This document shows positions 54,434 to 63,419 of a stretch of DNA of 64,000 nucleotides, piece after piece. The stretch's first letter is position 1. Each line of letters begins with the position of its first letter. Source of the stretch: Prescottella defluvii (GTDB lineage: Bacteria; Actinomycetota; Actinomycetes; Mycobacteriales; Mycobacteriaceae); NCBI GenBank assembly GCA_029690005.1, contig CP121458.1, forward strand, positions 2,046,001-2,110,000, given 5' to 3'. The notes beneath the pieces were generated by a model that ran no database searches, was not told the origin of the DNA, and worked only from the letters and a program-made list of their open reading frames with translations. A program made the position numbers and the translations under genes.

Positions 54434-55692
54434 ATGACGGCGGGACATCATCTCGATGCGGAACTCGTGCCGGTCACGGCCGAGACCACGGCGGAACTCG
54501 CCAGTGCCGACGCACACAGCGCGCACAACTACAGCCCCTTACCGGTCGTGATCACGTCGGGCTCCGGTGCCTGGGTGCGCGGCATCGACGGCATCGACTA
54601 CCTCGACGTGCTCGCCGGCTATTCGGCGCTGAACTTCGGCCACTCCCACCCCGAACTGGTCGAGATCGCGCGCGTGCAGATCGGTCGGCTCGCGCTCACC
54701 AGCCGCGCATTCCAGCACGATCGGTTCGCCGAGTTCTGCGCCGACGTCGCACGGCTGTGCCGCAAGGACGCGGTGCTGCCGATGAACACCGGAGCGGAGG
54801 CCGTGGAGACCGCGCTCAAACTCGCGCGCAAGTGGGGCTACGACGTCAAGGGTGTGCCCGACGACCGGGCCGAGATCGTCACGTTCGCCGGCAACTTCCA
54901 CGGCCGCACTATCGGGATCGTCGGCTTCTCGTCCGATCCGGACGCGCGCGGCGGCTTCGGTCCGTTCCCGCCGGGATTCCCGTCCGTCGAGTACGGGAGC
55001 CTCGTCGCGCTGGAGAACGCGATCACCGACAACACCGTCGCGGTCCTCGTCGAACCGATCCAGGGCGAGGCCGGTGTCCTGGTGCCCCCAGCCGGGTACC
55101 TCGCCGGAGTGCGGCGGCTGTGCGACGACCACGGCATCCTGATGCTGGCCGACGAGATCCAGAGCGGACTGGGCCGGACCGGGGACACGTTCGCGTGCGA
55201 CCACGAGGGGTCGTCCCCGACGTCTACATCCTGGGGAAGGCTCTCGGCGGCGGGATCGTCCCGGTTTCCGCCGTGGTCGCCGATCGCGACATCATGGACG
55301 TGATCCACCCGGGCCAGCACGGCAGCACGTTCGGCGGCAACCCGCTGGCCTGCGCGGTCGGCAGCGGCGTCGTCCGGCTCCTCGAGACCGGCATCTACCA
55401 GCGGCGCAGCCGAGAGCTGGGGGCTTACCTGCACGAGATGCTGGGACAGCTGCCCGCCGACAGGGTCGCGGAGGTGCGCGGCCGGGGCCTGTGGGCCGGC
55501 GTCCAGCTGGCGCCGGGGCTGCCGCCGGCCCGCGTGATCTGCGAGCGCCTGCTGGCCCGGCGGGTCCTCGCGAAGGACGCCCACGAGGGCACGATCCGGA
55601 TCGCGCCGCCGCTCGTGATCAGCCGTGACGACCTGACGTGGGCCGTCGAACGCCTCGCGGACGCCCTCGCGGGCTGGACGGGCGCTTTTTGA
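54434..55692 (+). CDS. rocD: Ornithine aminotransferase (frameshifted in this sequence)
   Basis: 419 residues after correction. PLP enzyme that transfers the delta-amino group of ornithine to 2-oxoglutarate. [45 protein letters not shown] opens like ornithine aminotransferases; [33 protein letters not shown] and LGKALGGG (PLP lysine) are present. One G is missing near 55208 (GAGGGGTCGTC), between DHE and [11 protein letters not shown]. Other omega-aminotransferases are possible but less likely. It is unrelated in function to its ESX and ribosomal neighbours. Confidence 0.85.
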
Positions 55693-55718
55693 CCCTGGTC
55701 GACCCCAGCCGGTATCGT
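55689..55718 (+). promoter_or_regulatory. Candidate promoter for rplM-rpsI
   Basis: TTGACC (55689-55694), 18 bases, TATCGT (55713-55718). It overlaps the rocD stop and lies about 165 bases before rplM. Good match to actinobacterial housekeeping promoters by eye. Confidence 0.5.
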
Positions 55719-55882
55719 TCTACGTCGGCGTGCCGTCTCTCGCCTCGCACTCGTGCGCGGTGGGAAGTCGTTCCCGGGTCTCAACTGGCCGCCGGGAACG
55801 GACTGTGCGGCGCGCTCGGCCAGCAGCAGAAACGAACAGACGAGGAAGTTCTGCGCCTACGCATTCCCCGAAGGCCGGAGAC

Positions 55883-56296
55883 GTGACCCGTACCTGGCAC
55901 GTCATCGACGCCACTGACGTGGTGCTCGGTCGCCTTGCCGTGCAGGCAGCCAACCTGCTCCGCGGCAAGCACAAGCCCACCTTTGCACCGCACGTTGACG
56001 GCGGCGACTTCGTCGTCATCATCAATGCTGACAAGGTTGCCATCAGCGGCAACAAGCGTACGGACAAGTTCCTGTACCACCACTCCGGACATCCGGGTGG
56101 CCTGAAGTCCCGTTCGGTCGGCGAGGTTCTCGAGAAGAACCCGGATCGCCTCGTGGAGAAGGCCGTCGTCGGCATGCTCCCCAAGAACAAGCTGGGCCGC
56201 GCCATCGCGGGCAAGCTGAAGGTCTACGCAGGCCCGACCCATCCCCACGCCGCGCAGCAGCCGGTTCCGTTCGAGATCAAGCAGGTCGCCCAGTGA
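55883..56296 (+). CDS. rplM: 50S ribosomal protein L13 (start codon unclear)
   Basis: [57 protein letters not shown] and [22 protein letters not shown] are diagnostic. The first in-frame start with certainty is GTG 55883, giving 137 residues. The family normally continues about 9-10 residues upstream (PT-SPKAGD), and this sequence does encode PTHSPKAGD before 55883. A GAGGAAG ribosome site sits just before that, but the codon in the start position reads GCG, not GTG. A base error or small indel there is likely. Confidence 0.95.
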   Translation: MTRTWHVIDATDVVLGRLAVQAANLLRGKHKPTFAPHVDGGDFVVIINADKVAISGNKRTDKFLYHHSGHPGGLKSRSVGEVLEKNPDRLVEKAVVGMLPKNKLGRAIAGKLKVYAGPTHPHAAQQPVPFEIKQVAQ

Positions 56297-56800
56297 GCAA
56301 CGAAGACTTCAACGAGGCCGTCGAGCCCGCGGCAGACGAGATCTCGGAGTACACCACCGAGACCGAGGTCACCGAGGTGTACGAGGCTGCTCCGCAGGCT
56401 CCGATCGTCATCGATCGCCCGGTCCAGACCGTCGGCCGTCGCAAGGAGGCGGTCGTCCGCGTCCGCCTGACCCCCGGCACCGGTGAGTTCAAGCTCAACG
56501 GCCGCACCCTCGAAGGATTACTTCCCGAACAAGGTGCACCAGCAGCTGATCAAGGCTCCGCTGGTCCTGGTCGAGCGCACCGAGTCGTTCGACATCACCG
56601 CTCTGCTGACCGGTGGCGGCCCCTCGGGACAGGCCGGCGCTCTGCGTCTCGCCATCTCCCGTGCGCTCATCGAGGTCACCGCCGAGGATCGCCCCGCGCT
56701 CAAGCGCGCAGGCTTCCTGACGCGTGACGCCCGCGCCGTCGAGCGTAAGAAGTACGGCCTGAAGAAGGCCCGCAAGGCATCTCAGTACTCCAAGCGCTGA
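56293..56800 (+). CDS. rpsI: 30S ribosomal protein S9 (frameshifted in this sequence)
   Basis: 168 residues after correction, from GTG 56293 overlapping rplM. An acidic N-terminal extension ([22 protein letters not shown]) is usual in actinobacteria. [33 protein letters not shown] and the C-terminal [18 protein letters not shown] that reaches the P site are diagnostic. One extra base lies near 56513 (CTCGAAGGATTAC for CTCGAGGATTAC-type sequence). Confidence 0.97.
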
Positions 56801-56806
56801 TGCGTC

Positions 56807-56836
56807 GCCGGAGCCGACATTCGTGTCGGCTCCGGC
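56807..56836 (+). terminator. Terminator after rpsI
   Basis: GCCGGAGCCGACA (56807-56819), loop TTCG, TGTCGGCTCCGGC (56824-56836): 13 perfect pairs closed by a stable UUCG-type loop, 6 bases after the rpsI stop. Confidence 0.85.
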
Positions 56837-56853
56837 ACCTGTTCTTCCACGAG

Positions 56854-56893
56854 AGCAGGCGTTCGTAGAGCTCTTCGCTACCGGACGCCTGCT
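56854..56893 (+). promoter_or_regulatory. Second hairpin upstream of glmM
   Basis: AGCAGGCGT (56854-56862) and ACGCCTGCT (56885-56893), followed by TTTCGTGCTTT. It lies 53 bases before glmM. It could be a further terminator or an attenuator-like leader; the function is not known. Confidence 0.45.
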
Positions 56894-56946
56894 TTCGTGC
56901 TTTACCAGGATTCTCGCCTACCGGGATTGCGAGGGATCGGATTCAC

Positions 56947-58284
56947 ATGGGTCGTATGTTCGGCACGGACGGCGTGCGGGGCTTGGCGAATGCCGAGCTG
57001 ACCGCCGAGCTGGCCTTGAAGGTGGCCGCGGCTGCCGCCGAGGTGCTCGCTCAGCAAGGCTCCGAGAACGAGCGGCCCGTCGCGGTCGTCGGCCGGGACC
57101 CGAGGGCGAGCGGCGAGATGCTCGAGGCCGCCGTCACCGCGGGACTGACCGCATCCGGTGTCGACGTGATCCTCGTCGGAATCCTGCCCACGCCGGCGGT
57201 CGCCTACCTGACCGGTGCGTACGGCGCCGCGCTGGGTGTGATGATCTCCGCGTCGCACAACCCCATGCCCGACAACGGCATCAAGATCTTCGCGGCTGGC
57301 GGGCACAAGCTCGACGACGCCGTCGAGAACCGCATCGAGGCCGCGATCACGGCCGGCCCGACGCGTCGTCCCACCGGCGCGGGCATCGGCCGCGTCGACG
57401 TCGCTTTCGACGCCACCAGCCGCTACCTGGCCCACCTTGCGAATGCACTCGACACCCGCCTCGACGGGCTCACCGTGGTGGTCGACTGCGCGCACGGCGC
57501 CGCGTCCACGGTTGCTCCCGAGGCCTACCGCGCCGCCGGCGCGACGGTGATCGCGATCAACGCCGAGCCGGACGGCCTCAACATCAACGACGGCTGCGGA
57601 TCGACGCACCTCGAGGCGCTGCAGCGTGCGGTGGTCGAACACGGCGCGGACATCGGCCTGGCGCACGACGGGGACGCCGACCGTTGCCTCGCGGTGGACG
57701 CTACCGGTGCCGTCGTCGACGGCGACGCGATCATGACCGTCCTCGCGATCGGCATGCGCGATTCCGGCGAGCTGGTCGACAACACGCTCGTCGCGACGGT
57801 GATGAGCAATCTCGGACTGCACATCGCGATGCGCGAGGCCGGGATCTCGGTGCGGACCACGGCGGTCGGCGACCGCTACGTGCTCGAGGAACTGCGCACG
57901 GGCGGCTTCAGCCTCGGTGGCGAGCAGTCGGGACACGTCGTGCTCCCGGGCCACGGAACGACCGGTGACGGCGTCCTCACCGGCCTGCGCCTGATGGGCC
58001 GCATGGCGGTGACCGGCCGGCCACTCGCGGAGCTGGCAGGCGCGATGACATCGCTGCCGCAGGTGCTGATCAACGTCCGCGTCGCGGACAAGGCGGCGGT
58101 CGCGGCGTCGTCGCACGTCCAGGCCGCGATCGGCGTGGCGGAGTCCGAACTCGGCGACACCGGACGGGTTCTGCTGCGTCCGTCGGGAACCGAGCAGCTG
58201 GTGCGGGTGATGGTGGAGGCCGCCGACGCCGAGACGGCCCAGCGCATCGCCGAGACACTCGCGGAGAAGGTGGCGTCCGCCTAG
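56947..58284 (+). CDS. glmM: Phosphoglucosamine mutase
   Basis: 445 residues. Converts glucosamine-6-phosphate to glucosamine-1-phosphate for UDP-GlcNAc. [13 protein letters not shown] at the start; [14 protein letters not shown] with the phosphorylated Ser103; metal loop [11 protein letters not shown]; substrate loop GGEQSGHVV; phosphate loop [15 protein letters not shown]. Works in one pathway with glmS at 61081, between which three other genes lie, as in mycobacteria. Confidence 0.98.
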   Translation: MGRMFGTDGVRGLANAELTAELALKVAAAAAEVLAQQGSENERPVAVVGRDPRASGEMLEAAVTAGLTASGVDVILVGILPTPAVAYLTGAYGAALGVMISASHNPMPDNGIKIFAAGGHKLDDAVENRIEAAITAGPTRRPTGAGIGRVDVAFDATSRYLAHLANALDTRLDGLTVVVDCAHGAASTVAPEAYRAAGATVIAINAEPDGLNINDGCGSTHLEALQRAVVEHGADIGLAHDGDADRCLAVDATGAVVDGDAIMTVLAIGMRDSGELVDNTLVATVMSNLGLHIAMREAGISVRTTAVGDRYVLEELRTGGFSLGGEQSGHVVLPGHGTTGDGVLTGLRLMGRMAVTGRPLAELAGAMTSLPQVLINVRVADKAAVAASSHVQAAIGVAESELGDTGRVLLRPSGTEQLVRVMVEAADAETAQRIAETLAEKVASA

Positions 58285-58380
58285 CCTGACCGGGCCCGGA
58301 ATCTCGAACGGAACCGTCGGGCCGCTGTGTGCGTCGAACAGGACGAAGGAGCCGAATCGACAGCGCGAAGGGCGGAACCG

Positions 58381-58686
58381 ATGGCAGACGTGGTCTCGAT
58401 CGATGTCGCGAGGGTGCGGGCAGCGGCGCGTGCGTTGCAGGCGGAGGCCGTGCCACTCGGAGAGACGGCCCACGCGGTGTCCGCGCGTGCGTTCGGGCCG
58501 GTCGGTGCCAGCACCGCGGCGCGCGAGCGGGCCATTCGCGAGGGCTACCTGCGGTTGGCCCGGGCGATCGGGGCGTGGGCCGTCGCGTCCGACGCGACGG
58601 GCCGGGCACTCGCCGCCACCGCTGACGCCTACGCGCGTCAGGACGCCGTGACCACGGGGAACGTCGTCGTCCTCGGTGGCCCGTAG
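58381..58686 (+). CDS. Small helical protein with type VII YxxxD motif (Rv3440c position)
   Basis: 101 residues from ATG 58381. Two long helices are predicted, with a turn around FGPVGAS (about 38-44). The C-terminal helix ends in ADAYARQDAVTTG: Y84-D88 is an exact YxxxD type VII export motif. This matches the layout of EspC/DUF2580-like ESX-secreted proteins. It lies two genes past the ESX-4 block but shares its chromosomal neighbourhood. Its stop overlaps the next gene (TAGTG). Secretion is an inference. Confidence 0.7.
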   Translation: MADVVSIDVARVRAAARALQAEAVPLGETAHAVSARAFGPVGASTAARERAIREGYLRLARAIGAWAVASDATGRALAATADAYARQDAVTTGNVVVLGGP

Positions 58687-60128
58687 TGGAGACGATCCTC
58701 GACGCCGGCGCGGCCGGCCTCCGATACTTCGCCCTCTACCTGCCCCGCGCCGCCGTCGTCGCCGAGCGGTTGGCGATAGGTGAGCGCCTGACCACGTACG
58801 AGGACGTGGAGGCACGCTACTTCGAGCAGCGGGGCATCGATCTCGGCGCGCTGGACGCGGACATCGAGGTGCTGACGAAGGTCGCGGCCGATCTCGACGA
58901 TCGGTTCGACGACCAGGAATCCATGGTCCCGGTTCTCGAAGAGGCGTGGGCCGGTGCGGACGCCGATCGTGCGCGCGAGCATCTGGGCACCCACCTCGCG
59001 CGGGCGGACCTGGTGCGCCGCAACGTCGCCGAGGTGCGGTGCGCGCTGGTCGAGACCTCGAGGACCCTGCGCGAGGCCGTGACGCGGAAGGCGGACTGGG
59101 TGGGCGCGCGCGATGCGTCCCGGCCGGTGGCCTCACGCCGGAACAGATCGACACGGCGATGTCGGGCGCGGCGTGTGCGGACGCGCTGACGGATCTGTTC
59201 CTCCCGCACGTACGGGACACGGTGAGCGCGTTCACGGCCCTGTGCGACGCGACGGCGACCGCGGTCGACGACGCCTACCGGAGTCTCGCGTGCGTATTCG
59301 CGCAGATCGACGACAGCGCGTTTCCGGTTCCCGGGCCGCTGGTCGTCGGGGAGTGCGGCGGCCCGACCGTCGCCCCGCCCGCAGTCTGCCGCGAATCGCC
59401 GGCGGTTCCGGCCGCTGTCGTCACCGGCGGGGCGGCGGGACGACGTCGCCGGCCGGCGGTACGAGCCTTGCCGGCCTCGGTGCCCCGCCCGGTGTCGGAC
59501 CGGTGTCGCCACCGCGCGGTTCGCTCGTGGGCGGTGGCTCGCTGGCCCTCGACGGTCTCGTCGTCGAGGGCACCGCGCGGGCGGTCGGTGCGATCGTCGG
59601 TGTGGTGGCGGACGTCGCGCTCGAGGTGGTCGACGCGGTCGGCGACCTCGTACGGGAGGCGGCCGCGGAGACGGTCGAGGAGGCCGATGCCAGGTGCAGC
59701 CTCAACCTCGATCGGGAGCCGTGCTGCGACGGTGCCCCGGAGCCCCGAGATTCGGTTCCTGAGGAGTGCCCGGCGTCCGATCCGCCGATTCCCGTCGAAG
59801 AACCAGCTGCGGACGACGACTGCCCCGAGCCCGAGCCCGAGTCCGAAACGCCCTCTCCGGCAGCGGAACTCCCCGCCGCGCAACTCCCGGCGGAGCAACC
59901 AGTGCAGCCGGAACCGCAACCGCAACCGGAACCGGTGGAACTCCAGCCGACGGAACCGCAGCTCGAGTCCTGTGTGCCCGCGGTGACCCCACCGGCGCAC
60001 CCGGCGCTCGGCGCGCGCCCGGCGACGGGCAGTCGCGCGGCGGCGGAACCTGCGCTGGCGGAGTTGGGGTCGGAGCCGCCGGCACCCGACGGAGCGGGGC
60101 CGAGATCGCCGAGGCGGGACCGCTGTGA
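58686..60128 (+). CDS. Acidic Pro/Glu-rich protein, Rv3439c-like (three frameshifts)
   Basis: 481 residues after correction, from GTG 58686 overlapping the previous stop. The N-terminal ~250 residues are helical (VEARYFEQRGIDLGALDADIEVLTKVAADL; WAGADADRAREHLGTHLARADLVRRNVAEVR), WXG-like in feel. A Gly-rich linker follows, then a hydrophobic-leaning helix (VGAIVGVVADVALEVVDAVGDLV), then a low-complexity acidic tail with repeated PE/PQ and several Cys (REPCCDG, EECPAS, DDDCPE, LESCVP). Bases are missing near 59117, 59442 and 60098; the last restores a stop at 60126-60128. It is paired with the YxxxD protein as Rv3440c/Rv3439c are. Function unknown; possibly a secreted partner. Confidence 0.7.
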
Positions 60129-60129
60129 G

Positions 60130-61013
60130 CTAGCGGCTCAGGAGCTGGCTGATCTGGGCGCCCGCGTGGTGCGCGGCGGCGTCCTGCGGGTCGGCCGTGT
60201 GCTCGCCGTCCTCCTCGTCCTCCGGCGTCACGGGGTGGGTGCCGGGCAGGTGGGCGTCGGGGTCCGAGAACGCGGCGTACGTCTTGTCGTCGGTGAGGTG
60301 TCGCAGCAGGAACCCGGTGAGGAGCGCGCGGGTCACGTGCTGCGTCCGGCGCTCGGCCCCGCCGACACCGAGGAAACCGAGGAGCCGTCGACCTTCGACC
60401 AGACCCGTGCTCGAGCCCTTGTCGACGACGCGGAGCAGGCTCTCGCCCTTCCATGCGTCGTCGAGTGCGACCGCATCGCTGCTCAGCGAGTCGACGTCCG
60501 TCGCGCCGGCGAGGATCAGACCCGGCACCTCGACTTTGGCGGCCGCGGTGACCGCGGACGGTGCCGTCGGAGCCGGGAACAGCGCGGCGACCGCCTTCGC
60601 GCGGCCCTGCTGCGCCGCGGCGAGGACGGCGACCCCGGCACCCATGCCGTGACCGGCGAAGGCGACGCGCTCGGGGTGGACGCTGATCCGGCCGGGGCCG
60701 AGCCGCACGCCGGTGCAGATGTCCAGGGAAGTGCCGAGGTCCGCGGCCAGTCCGAGATGCGAGGGGACGGGGCCGCGTTCGGTGCTCGGTGCGGCGACGA
60801 CGATGCCCCACGAGGCGAGGTGCTCGAACGTGGCGGCATAGTTCGCGGCGCCTGCCAACCAGTCGTGGGCGAACGCGACGGCGGGCAGATTGAAGCCCTC
60901 GGCGGGGGTGTAGACCACCCCGGCTGGCCCGCGAGCGCGAGGTCTCCGCGCAGCACCCGGTGCGGGCCGCGCTTGGACAGCTTGGATACCAGGGACTTCG
61001 GTGTCTGCGCCAC
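60130..61013 (-). CDS. Alpha/beta-hydrolase-like protein lacking the nucleophile serine (frameshifted)
   Basis: 294 residues after correction, from GTG 61013 (VAQTPKSLVSKLSKRGPHRVLRG). The fold is dienelactone-hydrolase/cutinase-like: VYTPAEGFNLPAVAFAHDWLAGAANYAATFEHLASWGIVVAAPSTERG, then VAFAGHGMGAGVAVLAA where GxSxG is expected. The nucleophile Ser is Gly here (GGC). Later GLILAGATDVDSL and a tail rich in Asp/Glu/His. One G is missing near 60922. It lies where Rv3438 lies, convergent with the Pro/Glu-rich gene (1 base between) and divergent from glmS. Confidence 0.75.
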
Positions 61014-61080
61014 GGTTGTGACGTTATCCGATAGCAGACCGAGTTCGCTCCGCACCGTCGTCCAAGTACCCTGATGAACC

Positions 61081-62946
61081 ATGTGCGGAATCGTGGGTTA
61101 CGTAGGCCACCGCCAGGCTCTGGGGGTCGTGGTCGAGGCGTTGCAGCGAATGGAATATCGCGGCTACGACTCCGCAGGCATCGCCATCCTCGATGGCGAA
61201 GGCGTGCTGAAGACCGAGCGCAAGGCCGGCCGTCTGTCCAACCTGCAGGCCGAACTCGACGACGTCGGCCGTGACACGTTCGTCGGCACCACCGGCATGG
61301 GACACACCCGCTGGGCTACGCACGGCAAGCCGACCGACCGCAACGCGCATCCGCATCGCGACGCGAGCGGAAAGCTCGCGGTGGTGCACAACGGCATCAT
61401 CGAGAACTTCGCGCCGCTGCGCGCCGAACTCGAGGCCGCTGGGGTCGACCTGCTGAGCGACACCGACTCCGAGGTCGCAGTCCATCTGGTGGCCCGCGCG
61501 TACGAGGAGGGGTCCACCAAGGGCGACTTCCTCGAGAGCGCGCTGTCGGTGCTGCGTCGTCTCGAGGGCGCGTTCACGCTCGTGTTCACGCACGCCGACC
61601 ACCCGGACATGATCATCGCGGCCCGCCGGTCGACTCCGCTGGTCGTCGGTGTCGGCGACGGCGAGATGTTCGTCGGCTCGGACGTCGCGGCGTTCATCGA
61701 GCACACCCGCGACGCGATCGAACTGGGCCAGGACCAGGTGGTCGTCATCACCGCCGACGGCTATTCGGTGACCGACTTCTTCGGAAATACGGACGTTCCC
61801 ACTCGGCCTTTCACGATCGACTGGGACCTGCAGGCCGCCGAGAAGGGTGGCCACGACTACTTCATGCTCAAGGAGATCCAGGAGCAGCCCGACGCGGTCG
61901 CCGACACGCTGCGCGGGCACTTCGTCGACCGGAGCATCGTGCTCGACGAGCAGCGTCTGTCGGATCAGGAACTGCGGGACGTGGACAAGGTCTTCGTCGT
62001 GGCGTGCGGCAGCGCGTACCACTCGGGTCTGCTCGCCAAGTACGCGATCGAGCACTGGACGCGGCTGCCTGTCGAGGTCGAGCTCGCCAGCGAGTTCCGC
62101 TACCGCGACCCGGTGCTGGACCGGTCGACGCTCGTCGTCGCCATCTCGCAGTCCGGCGAGACCGCGGACACTCTCGAGGCGGTCAAGCACGCGAAGGACC
62201 AGAAGGCGCGCGTGCTCGCGATCTGCAACACCAACGGGGCACAGATCCCGCGCGAGGCCGACGCCGTCCTCTACACGCGGGCCGGTCCGGAGATCGCCGT
62301 CGCCTCGACCAAGGCCTTCCTCGCCCAGGTGACTGCGAACTACCTGGTGGGACTGGCCTTGGCGCAGGCGCGGGGTACCAAGTACCCCGACGAGGTCGCG
62401 CGTGAGTACGCCGACCTGGCCGCGATGCCGGATCTGGTGGCGCGGGTGCTCGAGACGGTGGAGTCGGTGCGGGAACTCGCGCGCAAGTTCGCGCAGTCCC
62501 CGGCGGTGCTCTTCCTCGGTCGTCACGTGGGCTACCCGGTGGCGCTCGAGGGTGCGCTCAAGCTCAAGGAGCTCGCGTACATGCACGCCGAGGGTTTCGC
62601 GGCGGGTGAGCTCAAGCACGGTCCGATCGCGCTGATCCAGGAGGGTCTGCCGGTGATCGTGATCATGCCGTCGCCCAAGGGGCGCGCGGTGCTGCACTCG
62701 AAGCTGGTCTCGAACATCCAGGAGATCAAGGCTCGCGGGGCGACGACGATCGTGATCGCCGAGGAGGGCGACGAGGCGGTGCGCGCCCACGCCGATCACC
62801 TCATCGAGATCCCGGCGGCGCCGACGCTGCTGCAGCCGTTGCTGTCGACGGTGCCGCTGCAGGTGTTCGCCGCCGAGGTCGCCCAGGCGCGCGGCCTGGA
62901 CGTCGACAAGCCGCGCAACCTCGCGAAGTCCGTCACGGTCGAGTAG
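61081..62946 (+). CDS. glmS: Glutamine-fructose-6-phosphate aminotransferase (isomerizing)
   Basis: 621 residues. First step of UDP-GlcNAc synthesis. Cys2 nucleophile in MCGIVGYVG, MEYRGYDSAGIAI, HTRWATHGKPTDRNAHPH and HNGIIENF form the glutaminase domain (1-240). Two SIS sugar-isomerase domains follow (ACGSAYHSGLLAKYAIE; ISQSGETADTLEA), and the end DKPRNLAKSVTVE carries the conserved tail. I see no glmS ribozyme upstream: the gap to the divergent gene is only 67 bases. Confidence 0.98.
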   Translation: MCGIVGYVGHRQALGVVVEALQRMEYRGYDSAGIAILDGEGVLKTERKAGRLSNLQAELDDVGRDTFVGTTGMGHTRWATHGKPTDRNAHPHRDASGKLAVVHNGIIENFAPLRAELEAAGVDLLSDTDSEVAVHLVARAYEEGSTKGDFLESALSVLRRLEGAFTLVFTHADHPDMIIAARRSTPLVVGVGDGEMFVGSDVAAFIEHTRDAIELGQDQVVVITADGYSVTDFFGNTDVPTRPFTIDWDLQAAEKGGHDYFMLKEIQEQPDAVADTLRGHFVDRSIVLDEQRLSDQELRDVDKVFVVACGSAYHSGLLAKYAIEHWTRLPVEVELASEFRYRDPVLDRSTLVVAISQSGETADTLEAVKHAKDQKARVLAICNTNGAQIPREADAVLYTRAGPEIAVASTKAFLAQVTANYLVGLALAQARGTKYPDEVAREYADLAAMPDLVARVLETVESVRELARKFAQSPAVLFLGRHVGYPVALEGALKLKELAYMHAEGFAAGELKHGPIALIQEGLPVIVIMPSPKGRAVLHSKLVSNIQEIKARGATTIVIAEEGDEAVRAHADHLIEIPAAPTLLQPLLSTVPLQVFAAEVAQARGLDVDKPRNLAKSVTVE

Positions 62947-62986
62947 TCCGGCGACTGCTCGGTGTGGTCGGTGGTCCGACGTCAGG

Positions 62987-63346
62987 TCAGATCACGTTGA
63001 CCACACCGAGCATGTCCGGATGCAGCGAGCACGTGTAGTTGTAGGTGCCGGGCGTGGTGAACGTGTACTCCCACGTCCCCGATGTCAGCAGCGGGCTGCG
63101 CAGGACGGCCTTCGCGTCGCCGAGGCCGACGACGTCGTGCGGGGTGCCGCGATCGTCGAACACCCAGGTCACGGTCTGGCCCGCGGAGATCGTGATGGAC
63201 GCCGGCGTGTAGGCCATGTTGGCGACCTGGACCGTGAGAGCTTTGTCCGAGTCGGTCGGCGTGTCGGCCGCGGTATCGGTTGAACATCCGGAAATGGTTG
63301 CGGCCAAAGCGATTCCGGCAATCAGCGCGCTCACGCGTGTCTTCAT
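62987..63346 (-). CDS. Cupredoxin (plastocyanin-like) lipoprotein
   Basis: 119 residues from ATG 63346. Lipoprotein signal MKTRVSALIAGIALAATISGC, with Cys at about 21 for lipid attachment (lipobox TISGC). A type-1 copper site is complete: His in GTPHDVV, then Cys, His and Met in YTCSLHPDML. AGQTVTWVFDDRG and SGTWEYTFTTPGTYNY are cupredoxin beta strands. A small periplasmic or surface electron carrier or copper binder; partners not seen. Confidence 0.9.
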   Translation of the reverse strand: MKTRVSALIAGIALAATISGCSTDTAADTPTDSDKALTVQVANMAYTPASITISAGQTVTWVFDDRGTPHDVVGLGDAKAVLRSPLLTSGTWEYTFTTPGTYNYTCSLHPDMLGVVNVI

Positions 63347-63419
63347 AGGTTTCAGCGTAGTCTGAGCACGAGTGTGCCCTTCGGCACCTTCCCGACCTCG
63401 AACCGTGCGAGGAGTTGTC

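Noticed and set aside
60129..61074. Extension of the Pro/Glu-rich protein to 61074 in the + frame.
   Set aside because: It would read antisense through the hydrolase gene. A missing G near 60098 restores a natural stop at 60126-60128.
61014..61080. glmS ribozyme or riboswitch.
   Set aside because: Only 67 bases separate glmS from the divergent gene, too short for the ribozyme, and no matching core was seen.
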